The notes under the pieces: model-generated
Told to the model about the DNA's origin: nothing
Seen by the model: the letters and a program-made list of their open reading frames with translations, nothing else
Databases searched by the model: none
Assembly: GCA_964406445.1 (NCBI GenBank)
Contig: CAYORU010000014.1
Coordinates: 1 to 64,000 of the forward strand
Direction: 5' to 3'
Length of the DNA: 64,000 nt
DNA from: SG8-30 sp964406445
GTDB taxonomy: Bacteria; Pseudomonadota; Gammaproteobacteria; Steroidobacterales; Steroidobacteraceae
Position numbers and translations under genes: made by a program
Part shown: positions 33,751-41,451 of the stretch, in pieces
Layout: each line of letters starts with the position of its first letter
How positions within the stretch are numbered: position 1 is the stretch's first letter

Positions 33751-33894
33751 GGGGACATTCGCTTCGAGTTTGCCGATGCTCAGGCCACGGCCCATGTCGT
33801 GCATCCCGCAAACTCGAAGCGAATGTCCCCTGGAGTTTCGATAGTCAGGCCACGGCCCACATGTGCAGCCCGCAAACTCGAAGCGAATGTCCCC
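33751..33894. repeat. Palindromic repeat cluster A: one direct and two inverted copies of a 22-mer
   Basis: A 22-base unit starting GGGGACATTCGCTTCGAG occurs at 33751-33772 and, as exact reverse complement, at 33809-33830 and 33873-33894. The last two sit in a tandem duplication of about 64-65 bases that also repeats TCAGGCCACGGCCCA (33780 and 33845). The cluster fills the gap between convergent DUF2189 and ubiI genes. A diverged pair of the same unit occurs at 47900-47980. It resembles REP/BIME elements mobilised by RAYT transposases; none is in view. Confidence 0.93.
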
Positions 33895-33900
33895 TGCTTT

Positions 33901-35124
33901 CTAGCGCAGCGCGGCGGGCACGTCGCCGGCGAGCCCCATCGCGCGGCGGATCAGGCTTCGCTTGACCGGGTCGGCACGGTCCACCAGCCCGAGCCCGGTG
34001 CGGCGCGCCCAGCCGACGAACGGCAGGTCGCTGCCGAACAGGCGCTGCAGCCCGTCCATCAGCGCCAGCGCGGGCAGGTTCTCGGCCTTGCGCCAGCGCT
34101 CGTAGCGGCGCAGCACGGCGTGCTCGCCGACGTCCTCGCCGGCGGCGAGCGCCTCGCCGAGCACCTGCACAAGGGCCGCCACATCCATCAAGCCGAGATT
34201 GACGCCCTGCCCGGCCAGCGGGTGGACCGCGTGCGCGGCGTCCCCGACGAGCGCCAGGCGCGTCCGCGTGTACTCGGTCGCGTGCATCAGCCGCAGGGGG
34301 AACCCGGCGCGCGGCGTCGTCGGCGCAAGCGCGCCGAGCACGCCCGCCGACGCCTCGGTCACCCTAGCGCCGAAGGCGGCCTCATCGAGGCCGAGCAGCG
34401 CGTCGGCGTCCGCGGCGGGTACCGTCCACACGAGCGACACGCGACCGTCCCGGAGCGGCAGCAGCGCGAGCGGGCCGCCGGGCAGGAATCGCTGCCACGC
34501 GGTGTCCTGGTGCGGCCGCTCGGTGGCGAGGTGGGCGACGATGCCGGTCTGCGCGTAGTCCCATCCGCGCGTCTCGATGCCCGCCGCCCGGCGCACCGAG
34601 GACTCGTGCCCGTCGGCGCCGACCACCAGCCCGCAGGTGAGCCGCCGGCCCTCCGGGGTCATCACCTGCGCAGAACCGCCCTGGACGGTCACCGCCGCGG
34701 CGCCACTCTGGACCAGCACGACGCCGCGTTCGCGCGCGGCGTCGAGCAAGGCGGCCTGCACGCTGCGGTTCTCGACGATGTGCCCGAGGTCGGGCTCGGC
34801 GAGCTCGGCCGCGTCGAAGCGGATCGCGCCGGGCCCGTCGGGACTGTCCGCCGCGTCCCAGACCACCATGCGCTGGTAGGGGGACGCGCCGCGCGCGGCG
34901 ACCGCCGGCCAGGCGCCGGTGCGCTCCAGCAGTCGCTGCGAGGCGCGCGACAGGGCCGAGACGCGGAGGTCGAGCGGCTCCCCGGCCGCGGGCGGCGCGG
35001 CCGGCCGCGGCTCGAGCAGCGCGATGCGCAGGCGCGCGGTCGCCGGATCCGCGGCCGCGAGCGCAGCGCAGGCGGCGCCGACCATGGCCCCGCCGACGAT
35101 CGCGAGGTCGAAGTCGCGCTTCAC
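33901..35124 (-). CDS. ubiI: FAD-dependent ubiquinone hydroxylase, UbiI/VisC position
   Basis: 407 residues of the UbiH/UbiF/UbiI/COQ6 family, which hydroxylate the benzoquinone ring (UbiI at C5). FAD motif IVGGAMVGAACAA, the mid-chain GADGHESSVRRAAGI motif and the C-terminal GDAAHAVHPLAGQGVNLGL are intact. Identification as ubiI rests on position: it follows ubiH in the conserved ygfB-pepP-ubiH-ubiI order. The GTG start overlaps the ubiH stop by four bases. The stop codon (33901-33903) lies six bases from the repeat cluster. Confidence 0.88.
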   Translation of the reverse strand: MKRDFDLAIVGGAMVGAACAALAAADPATARLRIALLEPRPAAPPAAGEPLDLRVSALSRASQRLLERTGAWPAVAARGASPYQRMVVWDAADSPDGPGAIRFDAAELAEPDLGHIVENRSVQAALLDAARERGVVLVQSGAAAVTVQGGSAQVMTPEGRRLTCGLVVGADGHESSVRRAAGIETRGWDYAQTGIVAHLATERPHQDTAWQRFLPGGPLALLPLRDGRVSLVWTVPAADADALLGLDEAAFGARVTEASAGVLGALAPTTPRAGFPLRLMHATEYTRTRLALVGDAAHAVHPLAGQGVNLGLMDVAALVQVLGEALAAGEDVGEHAVLRRYERWRKAENLPALALMDGLQRLFGSDLPFVGWARRTGLGLVDRADPVKRSLIRRAMGLAGDVPAALR

Positions 35125-36365
35125 GCGAGCGGCAGCCCGCGCGCGAGGCGCGGCAGCCGGCCGGCGAGGCCCATGGTGACGCGGGCAAAGCCGTCCTTGG
35201 CCGGCTGCAGCAGGTCGAAGAGCAGCATGCCGCCGCCGCGCACGGCCCGCACCGGCAAGAGCGGATTGCCGAAGACGCGCACGAGGCCGTCCGTGAAGGC
35301 GATGACGCTGCGACGGTCGCTTCGCCGCCAGGCGGCGTAGCGTTCGAGCACCCGTTCCGCGCCAGGATCGGCGGCTGCGCCGTTCGCCGAGAGTTCCTCC
35401 GCGATGACTTCGGCGAGCGTCGCGACGTCGCGCAGGCCGAGGTTGAAGCCCTGCCCGGCGATCGGGTGCAGGCCCTGCGCGGCATTGCCGATGATCACCG
35501 CGCGGCGCGCGACCTGGCGCTCCGAGCGGGTCAGCGAGAGCGGGTAGGCGTGGCGCCGCCCCGCGCGCCGCAGGCGGCCGATGCGCCACCCGAAGGCGTC
35601 CTGCAGCCGCGCGAGGAACGCCGCGTCGTCGAGCGCGAGGATCGCCGGCGCGTCGCCGTTCGCGACCGTCCAGACCACCGTGCAGCGTCCGTCGGCGAGC
35701 GGCAGGACCGCGATCGGCCCGTCCGGCGTGAAGCGCTCGTAGGCCACGCCGCCATGGAAGCGGTCGCCCTCGACGTTGGCGATCACGGCCTGCTGGCCGT
35801 AGTCCCAGACGGTGGCGTCGATGCCGAAGGCGCGGCGGACCAGCGACTTCGCGCCGTCGGCGGCGACCACCAGGCGCGCCTCGACCCGGCCCGCCGGCGC
35901 GCCCTCGACGTCGAGCGCGACCGAGTCTTCGCCGGGCTCGACCTTCGCCACCCGCGCCGGGCGGCGCAGCTCGAGCCGCGGCGCCGCGGCGCAGACTTCG
36001 TCGAGCGCCGCGCCGAGCACCCGGTTGGTCAGGGTGTGGCCGAGCGCCGGTACGCCCTGCTCCTTCGCCGACAGTCGCGCGAAGGCGAAGGCGCCGCGGT
36101 CGGAGACGTGGATGCGCTCGATTGCCGCCGCCTCGCCGGCCACGCGGCGCCACACGCCGAGGCCCTCGAGGATCCGGCGGCTGCCGTTCGACAGCGCGGT
36201 CGTGCGCTCGTCGAAGCTCGGCGGCTCCGCGCCGCCCGGCGGCGCCGGCTCGATCACGACCACGTCGAGGGGCAGTTCGCGAAGCGCCGCCGCGAGCGAC
36301 AGGCCGACCATGCCGCCGCCGACGATGGCGACGTCGCAGCGCCGCGGTTGCAGCGTGGGCTCCAT
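35121..36365 (-). CDS. ubiH: 2-octaprenyl-6-methoxyphenyl hydroxylase
   Basis: A 414-residue FAD monooxygenase of ubiquinone biosynthesis (C1 hydroxylation). The N-terminal dinucleotide motif VAIVGGGMVGLSLA, the GD-equivalent AADGAKSLVRRAFGI and the second FAD motif IGNAAQGLHPIAGQGFNLGLRD are present; GNAAQ is the usual UbiH variant of the GDAAH motif, which supports the UbiH call. It lies between pepP (40-base gap) and ubiI (4-base overlap), as in E. coli. A membrane-associated, cytosolic enzyme. Confidence 0.93.
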   Translation of the reverse strand: MEPTLQPRRCDVAIVGGGMVGLSLAAALRELPLDVVVIEPAPPGGAEPPSFDERTTALSNGSRRILEGLGVWRRVAGEAAAIERIHVSDRGAFAFARLSAKEQGVPALGHTLTNRVLGAALDEVCAAAPRLELRRPARVAKVEPGEDSVALDVEGAPAGRVEARLVVAADGAKSLVRRAFGIDATVWDYGQQAVIANVEGDRFHGGVAYERFTPDGPIAVLPLADGRCTVVWTVANGDAPAILALDDAAFLARLQDAFGWRIGRLRRAGRRHAYPLSLTRSERQVARRAVIIGNAAQGLHPIAGQGFNLGLRDVATLAEVIAEELSANGAAADPGAERVLERYAAWRRSDRRSVIAFTDGLVRVFGNPLLPVRAVRGGGMLLFDLLQPAKDGFARVTMGLAGRLPRLARGLPLA

Positions 36366-36405
36366 ATGCCCCCAGTTTACTCCGCCGCGCGCCGGGCGGC
36401 CGGCC

Positions 36406-37713
36406 TCAGCGGTCCTGTACGAGCCGCTCGATCTCGTCCGGGTCGCTCGGCAGCGCGGCGGTCAGGACCTCGGGGCCCGCGTCCGTGACCGCCACGTCGT
36501 CCTCGATGCGGATGCCGATGCCGCGCCACGCCCTCGGCACCTCCGCGAGGCCCGGCGGCAGGTACACGCCCGGCTCGACGGTGAGCACCATGCCGGCCTC
36601 GAGCAGCCGCCAGTCCTCGCCGACCTTGTACTCACCGACGTCGTGGACGTCCATGCCCAGCCAGTGACCGGTGCGGTGGGTGAAGAAGGGCCGGTAGGCG
36701 CCGTCGCGAACGAGCCGTGCCGGCCGGCCGCGCAGCAGGCCGATGCGCACCAGGCCCGCGGTCACCGCGCGCACCGCCGCCTCGTGCGGGTCGTTCCAGT
36801 GGTTGCCGGGCTTCGCCGCGGCGATCGCCGCCTGCTGGGCCTCGAGCACGACCTCATAGACGGCGCGCTGGCGCGACTCGAAGCGCCCCCCGACCGGGCA
36901 GGTGCGGGTCACGTCTGCCGCGTAGGAATCGAGCTCGCAGCCGGCGTCGATCAGGAGCAGCTCGCCTTCCCGCAGCTCGCGGGCCGTGGCGTGGTGGTGC
37001 ATCACGCAGGCGTTCGGGCCGCTCGCGACGATCGGACGGTAGGCGGCCTCGCCGTGGTGGCGGTGGAACTCGTACAGCAGCTCGGCCTCGATCTCGTACT
37101 CGGTCCGTCCGGGCGCCGCCGCCTTGAACGCCCGACGGTGCGCGCCGACCGTCACCGCCGCGGCGCGACGCAGGGCCTCCAGCTCGGGGCGCGACTTGAG
37201 CAGCCGCATCTCGTGCAGGAGGTGGTCGAGGGCGACGAATTCCTGCGGCGCGTGCAGGCCGCGGCGCGCCTGGGCGCGCAGCTCGTTCACCCAGCCCATC
37301 AGCCGCTGGTCGAACTCCGGGTGCGAGCCCATCGTGCAGAACACCCGGCTGCAGCGCTCGAGCAGGCCCGGCAGGATGTCGTCGATGTCGTCGATGGGAA
37401 AAGCGTCATCGGCGCCGCAGGCCTCGACGGCGCCTTCCGGCCCGGCGCGGGCGCCGTCCCAGGCCTCGCGACGCGGGTCGCGCTCGCGCACGAACATCAC
37501 GAACTCGCCTTGCGGCCGGCCCGGCACCAGCACGGCGACCGCCTCCGGCTCGTCGAAGCCGGTCAGGTAGTGGAAGTCGCTGTCCTGTCGGTAGCGGTGC
37601 TCGACGTCGGCATTGCGATAGCGGACCGGCGCCGCGGGCAGCACCGCGATGGCGCCCCGGTCCATCATGCGCATCAGCTGCCGCCGGCGGCGGACGAACT
37701 CGGAGCGGCGCAC
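36406..37713 (-). CDS. pepP: Xaa-Pro aminopeptidase P
   Basis: A di-manganese M24 peptidase that removes N-terminal residues before proline. 435 residues when started at the GTG (VRRSEFVRRRRQLM), which restores the standard N-terminus and comes within six residues of the E. coli length. Metal ligands are recognisable: Asp in LIDAGCELDSYAADVTRT (two), His in THRTGHWLGMDVHD, Glu in LTVEPGVYLP and Glu in GIRIEDDV. The start lies 10 bases after the ygfB stop without a clear ribosome site, so coupling is likely. Confidence 0.95.
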   Translation of the reverse strand: MRRSEFVRRRRQLMRMMDRGAIAVLPAAPVRYRNADVEHRYRQDSDFHYLTGFDEPEAVAVLVPGRPQGEFVMFVRERDPRREAWDGARAGPEGAVEACGADDAFPIDDIDDILPGLLERCSRVFCTMGSHPEFDQRLMGWVNELRAQARRGLHAPQEFVALDHLLHEMRLLKSRPELEALRRAAAVTVGAHRRAFKAAAPGRTEYEIEAELLYEFHRHHGEAAYRPIVASGPNACVMHHHATARELREGELLLIDAGCELDSYAADVTRTCPVGGRFESRQRAVYEVVLEAQQAAIAAAKPGNHWNDPHEAAVRAVTAGLVRIGLLRGRPARLVRDGAYRPFFTHRTGHWLGMDVHDVGEYKVGEDWRLLEAGMVLTVEPGVYLPPGLAEVPRAWRGIGIRIEDDVAVTDAGPEVLTAALPSDPDEIERLVQDR

Positions 37714-37723
37714 GGCGGGCCGG

Positions 37724-38284
37724 TCAGTGCGGACGCGGCGACGGGTCGGCCGGCGGGGAGCGCCGGGGACGCAGCTCCTCCCAGGCCAGCTGCACCGAGG
37801 CGCGGACGAACTCGACGAGCTCGGCGTAATCGCGCTCGCTGCCCTCGCCGCCCTCGTCCGCCGCGAGCGTCGCGCGGGAGATCTCCGCGAAGTCGCCGGT
37901 GATCTCGACGAGGTCGCCGGGAAGCGTGCGTGGCCCGCCCGAGCGGCCAAGCCCGTAGAGGAAGCCGCTGCACCAGGCCGCCAGCGCGCGCACGCGCTCG
38001 CGCATCGCCACGGCGTCGCCGGGCAGCAGGGGCACGAAGGCGAGGTCGTCGCCGGCCAGCGAGTCGCGGGCGTCGTCGAGCGCCTGGCCCAGCACGTCGA
38101 GTGCCCCGGCAGGCCATTCCGCGGCGCCGGATTCCGGCAGCAGCTCGAGCGCCCACTCGGAGGCCTTGAAGTCACGCTCGGCGCAAAGCGCGCCGCTCAG
38201 GCAGCCGTGCGCCTCGGCGGCCTCGATGGGGGATCCCGCGTCGGCCAGCACGCGGGCCAGTTCCTCGTAGCTGACGGCGCTCAT
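37724..38284 (-). CDS. ygfB: UPF0149 family protein (YgfB)
   Basis: A 186-residue helical cytosolic protein of the YgfB/YecA family. It shows the AEAHGCLSGALC motif near residue 24 and the LAAWCSGFLYGLG motif near residue 105, both diagnostic. In Pseudomonas YgfB has been linked to regulation of ampDh3 and beta-lactam resistance; its role here is unknown. The Pro/Arg-rich tail (SPPADPSPRPH) is variable. Divergent from the coiled-coil gene at 38408. Confidence 0.92.
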   Translation of the reverse strand: MSAVSYEELARVLADAGSPIEAAEAHGCLSGALCAERDFKASEWALELLPESGAAEWPAGALDVLGQALDDARDSLAGDDLAFVPLLPGDAVAMRERVRALAAWCSGFLYGLGRSGGPRTLPGDLVEITGDFAEISRATLAADEGGEGSERDYAELVEFVRASVQLAWEELRPRRSPPADPSPRPH

Positions 38285-38407
38285 GCATCGACCCCGTTGC
38301 CTGCGGGCAGCCGGTTCAGTATGCCACCGCCGCGGCGGCGCGGGCCTCCCGCGTGGCGGCCGCGGCGCGCGTTGACCCTGCCTCCGTGGGGGGCAGATAA
38401 TGCCGGC

Positions 38408-38641
38408 ATGGACGAAGCGGCGGCACGGACCTCGCTCGAGGCGGAACTCAAGCGGCTCGAGAAGCGGCTCGAGGAGCTGGTCGTCGTGGTCGGGCAGCTG
38501 AAGGACGAGAATCGCGCCCTGCGCCAGCGCCAGGACGCGCTCGCCGCCGAACGCTCGGTGCTGCTCGCCAAGAACGAGCAGGTCCGGGCCCGCGTCGAGG
38601 CCATGGTCGGGCGGCTCAAGGCGATGGAGAACAACGCGTGA
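38408..38641 (+). CDS. Small coiled-coil protein upstream of zapA (TIGR02449/ZapB-like)
   Basis: A 77-residue protein that is one continuous predicted coiled coil (LEAELKRLEKRLEELVVVVGQL, then LRQRQDALAAERSVLL). It corresponds to the conserved short gene between ygfB and zapA in many gammaproteobacteria. ZapB, the FtsZ-ring factor binding ZapA, is a similar small coiled coil, so a divisome role is a reasonable inference. Its stop overlaps the zapA GTG start by four bases. Confidence 0.85.
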   Translation: MDEAAARTSLEAELKRLEKRLEELVVVVGQLKDENRALRQRQDALAAERSVLLAKNEQVRARVEAMVGRLKAMENNA

Positions 38642-38949
38642 GCGAACTGACCCGGGTCAGCATCCGGATCCTCGAGAAGGAGTATCACGTCGCCTGTCCG
38701 CCGGACGAGCGCAGCGACCTGCTCGACTCGGCCGACATGCTGAACCGCAAGATGCGCGAGATCCGCGACAGCGGCAAGGTCGTGGGCCTAGACCGCATCG
38801 CGGTGATGGCCGCGCTCAACCTGACCAACGAGCTGCTGAAGTCCCGCGGCCGGGACGAGGAGTCGGACGCCGAACTGGCCGCCCGACTCAGGTCCATGCG
38901 CGAGCGCGTGGAGTCGGCCCTCGCGAGGGGCCAGCAGCTGGAACTTTGA
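38638..38949 (+). CDS. zapA: Cell division protein ZapA
   Basis: A 103-residue FtsZ-ring stabiliser. The N-terminal globular part (VSIRILEKEYHVACPPDERSDL) and the long C-terminal helix (LARRLR-type heptads ending GQQLEL) match ZapA, as does its length. The GTG start overlaps the previous gene (GTGA). It is directly followed by the 6S RNA gene, the standard gammaproteobacterial arrangement. Confidence 0.95.
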   Translation: MSELTRVSIRILEKEYHVACPPDERSDLLDSADMLNRKMREIRDSGKVVGLDRIAVMAALNLTNELLKSRGRDEESDAELAARLRSMRERVESALARGQQLEL

Positions 38950-38985
38950 GATTCGTCGCGCGTCCGAGGGATGCGCGCAAGGTTT

Positions 38986-39175
38986 GGCGCCGCCTGCGGT
39001 GTTCGATGTGGGCCTGGGTACCTCTCGACCCTAATGTGAAACACCCAGGGGCCTGGCTTAGCGACAGCGTTGTGCATGTCCGCCCTCGTGCGGGAAGCCT
39101 GAGCTGTAGCGGCTCGCCCCACCTGTTGCTCCGGTTCGAGAGCAGCGGTCCGCAACGGCACATGCGGGTGGCGCC
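38986..39175 (+). ncRNA. ssrS: 6S RNA
   Basis: A roughly 190-nt non-coding RNA between zapA and fau, the conserved position of ssrS. It binds sigma-70 RNA polymerase and mimics an open promoter. The terminal stem is visible: GGCGCCGCCTGCGG at the 5' end pairs with CATGCGGGTGGCGCC at the 3' end. The internal GTCCGCCCTCGTGCGGGAAGCCT hairpin matches the 6S core feature (variants of GTCCGNNNGAGAAGCCT), and CCGGTTCGAGAGCAGCGG sits where the 3' arm hairpin is expected. Ends estimated from pairing. Confidence 0.88.
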
Positions 39176-39205
39176 TCCCTCCTTCCCCGCGCGGTCGGTC
39201 GAGCC

Positions 39206-39799
39206 GTGACCGGCGACGGCGACCGGACCTCGCTGCGCCTCCAGATGCGCGAGCGCCGCCGCGCGTTGCCGGCGGCCGAGCGCGAGCGCGCCGCGCTCGC
39301 CGCCTGCCACCATCTCCTTTCGCTCGGGCTGCCGCGTCCAGGCAGCCGCATCGCGGCCTACCTCCCGGTGGCGGGTGAACTCGACCCCGGCCCGATACTG
39401 GACTGGGCCCGCAGGCGCGGTTGCCGCATCCACGTGCCGGTGATCACCCCGGGCCAGCGCAGCCGCATGCGTTTCGCCAGCCTGCGCGGACCGCTGCGGG
39501 CCAATCGCTTCGGCATCCCGGAGCCCGACGCCAGCGCATGCGTCGACGGGCGCTGGCTCGACCTGGTGCTGCTGCCCTGCGTCGCCTTCGACGAGCACGG
39601 TGCGCGGCTCGGCATGGGCGCGGGCTTCTACGATCGTCACTTCGCGTTCCTGCGGCACCGGCAGGCCTGGCGGCGGCCGCGCCTGATCGGCCTGGGGTAC
39701 GCGTTCCAGCGCGTGGCGCCGCTCGCGCCGCGGTCCTGGGACGTGCCGCTGTGGGGCGTCGTCACCGACGCCGGGTTCATCCGCTGCCGACCGACCTGA
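39206..39799 (+). CDS. fau: 5-formyltetrahydrofolate cyclo-ligase
   Basis: It recycles 5-formyl-THF to 5,10-methenyl-THF with ATP, which is relevant because 5-formyl-THF forms during glycine/serine folate reactions. 197 residues; the GMGAGFYDRHF motif is the family signature and LLPCVAFDEHGARLG precedes it. The GTG start at 39206 lies 30 bases past the 6S RNA end, so both may derive from one precursor as in E. coli ssrS-ygfA. Confidence 0.95.
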   Translation: MTGDGDRTSLRLQMRERRRALPAAERERAALAACHHLLSLGLPRPGSRIAAYLPVAGELDPGPILDWARRRGCRIHVPVITPGQRSRMRFASLRGPLRANRFGIPEPDASACVDGRWLDLVLLPCVAFDEHGARLGMGAGFYDRHFAFLRHRQAWRRPRLIGLGYAFQRVAPLAPRSWDVPLWGVVTDAGFIRCRPT

Positions 39800-39809
39800 G
39801 AGACCGTCC

Positions 39810-40280
39810 ATGAAGCACTGGCTGTTCAAGTCCGAGCCCGACACCTTCAGCATCGACGACCTCGCGCGGTCGCCGCGGCGCACCACCGCCTGGGAGGGGG
39901 TGCGCAACTACCAGGCCCGGAACATGATGCGCGACGAGATGAAGCGCGGCGACCAGGGCTTCTTCTATCACTCGAGCTGCGAGGTGCCCGGCATCCAGGG
40001 CATCGTCGAGATCGCGCGGGAGTCCTACCCCGACGCGTCGGCGTTCGACCCGAAGAGCCCCTACCACGATCCGGCGAGCGACCCGGCCAACCCGCGCTGG
40101 CAGCTGGTCGACGTGAAGCTCCTGCGCAAGTTCGCGCGGCCGGTCACGCTCGAGGAGCTGAAGCGGCACTCCGGCGGCAAGCTGAAGGACATGCTGGTGC
40201 TTCGTCGAGGCAACCGGCTGTCGATCACGCCGGTGACTCCGGCCGAATGGAAGTTCATCCTCTCGCTCGCCCGAGAGTGA
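39810..40280 (+). CDS. EVE domain protein
   Basis: A 156-residue protein that is a single EVE domain (PUA-like fold): MKHWLFKSEPDTFSIDDL, then WEGVRNYQARNMMRDEMKRGDQGFFYHSS, then ARESYPDASAFDPKSPYHD. The aromatic cage residues (W of WEGVRN, Y/F in GFFYHS) fit binding of modified bases. Homologues next to fau are frequent in proteobacteria; EVE proteins have been tied to modified-cytosine recognition and RNA modification. The gap to fau is 10 bases, so the two are probably cotranscribed. Confidence 0.93.
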   Translation: MKHWLFKSEPDTFSIDDLARSPRRTTAWEGVRNYQARNMMRDEMKRGDQGFFYHSSCEVPGIQGIVEIARESYPDASAFDPKSPYHDPASDPANPRWQLVDVKLLRKFARPVTLEELKRHSGGKLKDMLVLRRGNRLSITPVTPAEWKFILSLARE

Positions 40281-40457
40281 AACGTGCGGCACGCGTTTCG
40301 TTCGGGAAAATCCGGCACTTCGCGCAAGCGCTCTTCCGCCCGAAGCATCGTGACTCGATCGCGGTCGCGATGCGGCGACGCGACGCGGCGAAGACGCGGC
40401 GGCGATGACGGCACAGCGCGACGCGCCATCGCGACGCGAAAGGGCCATACCCCTTGC

Positions 40458-40485
40458 TTGCATTCCCGTCAACCATGTATATACT
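40458..40485 (+). promoter_or_regulatory. Promoter of the Lys/Ala peptide gene
   Basis: TTGCAT (40458-40463) and TATACT (40480-40485) are separated by 16 bases, close to the sigma-70 consensus, in a local AT-rich island within a 239-base non-coding gap. Transcription would start about 20-25 bases before the peptide's ribosome site. Confidence 0.65.
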
Positions 40486-40519
40486 CGCACCCCGGATTAA
40501 CCCGACATGGAGATCCAAC

Positions 40520-40597
40520 ATGGCGACCAAGAAGAAGGCTGCGAAGAAGAAGGCGACGAAGAAGAAGGCTGCCAAGAAGGCAGCGAAGAAGAAGTAG
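40520..40597 (+). CDS. 25-residue Lys/Ala-repeat histone-H1-like peptide
   Basis: A tiny gene encoding only Met, Ala, Thr and Lys: MATKKKAAKKK followed by further (A/T)-KKK blocks and a stop at 40595. GGAG lies seven bases before the ATG, a sigma-70-like promoter lies upstream and a 12-bp GAAA-loop hairpin follows, so it looks like a real single-gene transcription unit. Composition resembles the C-terminal tails of bacterial H1-like proteins (AlgP, Hc1), which bind DNA by charge. Such peptides are easily missed by gene callers. Role in nucleoid binding is inferred. Confidence 0.7.
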   Translation: MATKKKAAKKKATKKKAAKKAAKKK

Positions 40598-40663
40598 TTC
40601 TTCTAGCAGCCGGGACGGCGGCCGGCGATCCAAGGAAAGCCTGCCGCCCGTTCTGACTCTTCA

Positions 40664-40691
40664 GACTGTGCCCGCGAAAGCGGGCACAGTC
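40664..40691 (+). terminator. Hairpin terminator after the Lys/Ala peptide gene
   Basis: GACTGTGCCCGC pairs perfectly with GCGGGCACAGTC around a GAAA tetraloop, followed by GTTTCC. It separates the peptide gene from rpiA. Confidence 0.7.
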
Positions 40692-40724
40692 GTTTCCGGA
40701 GCTGGAAAACAAGGGATTTTCGCG

Positions 40725-41387
40725 ATGTCCGACGCCGACACGAAGAAGCGGCAGGCCGCGCTCGCGGCGATCGAATACGTCGAGGACGGCATCGTGGTCG
40801 GTGTCGGCACGGGCTCGACGGTCAACCACTTCATCGATGCGCTCGCCGCGCGCCGCGACCGAATCGCCGGCGCGGTGTCCTCCTCGGAGGCGAGCACGCG
40901 CCGCCTGCGTGCCGCCGGCATCGAGGTGCTGGAGCTCAACTCGACCGGCGACCTGCCGCTGTACGTCGACGGCGCCGACGAGGCGACGCCGAGCCTGCAG
41001 CTCATCAAGGGCGGCGGCGGCGCGCTGACCCGAGAGAAGATCGTCGCCGCGGCCAGCCGGCGCTTCGTTTGCATCGTCGACGACTCGAAGCTCGTCGACG
41101 TGCTCGGGCGGTTCCCGCTGCCGGTCGAGGTCGTGCCGATGGCCCGCTCGCTGGTCGCCCGGCAGCTCGTCCGCCTCGGTGGCCAGCCGGCGTGGCGGGA
41201 GGGCGTGGTCACCGACAACGGCAACGTGATCCTCGACGTCCACAACCTCGAGATCCTCGACCCGCCCGCGCTCGAGACGGAGATCAACCAGCTCGCCGGC
41301 GTCGTGACCGTCGGGCTGTTCGCGCGGCGTCCGGCCGACGTCCTGCTGGTCGCCGGGGCCGGCGGCGTCCGCACTCTCACCCGCTGA
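40725..41387 (+). CDS. rpiA: Ribose-5-phosphate isomerase A
   Basis: It interconverts ribose-5-phosphate and ribulose-5-phosphate in the pentose phosphate pathway. 220 residues (E. coli RpiA 219). VGVGTGSTVNHFID phosphate loop, YVDGADEA with the catalytic-region Asp, KGGGGALTREKIVA with Glu/Lys of the active site, and VTDNGNVILDV are all intact. The downstream rpe (45334) supplies the companion epimerase but is in a different unit. Confidence 0.96.
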   Translation: MSDADTKKRQAALAAIEYVEDGIVVGVGTGSTVNHFIDALAARRDRIAGAVSSSEASTRRLRAAGIEVLELNSTGDLPLYVDGADEATPSLQLIKGGGGALTREKIVAAASRRFVCIVDDSKLVDVLGRFPLPVEVVPMARSLVARQLVRLGGQPAWREGVVTDNGNVILDVHNLEILDPPALETEINQLAGVVTVGLFARRPADVLLVAGAGGVRTLTR

Positions 41388-41451
41388 GCCACGCGCCGCC
41401 CGGCACCGTCGTCGCAGGCCGGCGGCCGGGCGCCGCGCTATGCTGCCGGCC

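Noticed and set aside
33750..33900. Cluster A as a CRISPR-like array
   Set aside because: Units are in both orientations, spacers are not unique or regular beyond one tandem duplication, and there are no cas genes.
40281..40457. Possible small RNA or short gene in the AT/GC-mixed gap before the Lys/Ala peptide
   Set aside because: Only short Arg-rich frames without ribosome sites, and imperfect GCGACGCG runs; no promoter or terminator was found in this part.
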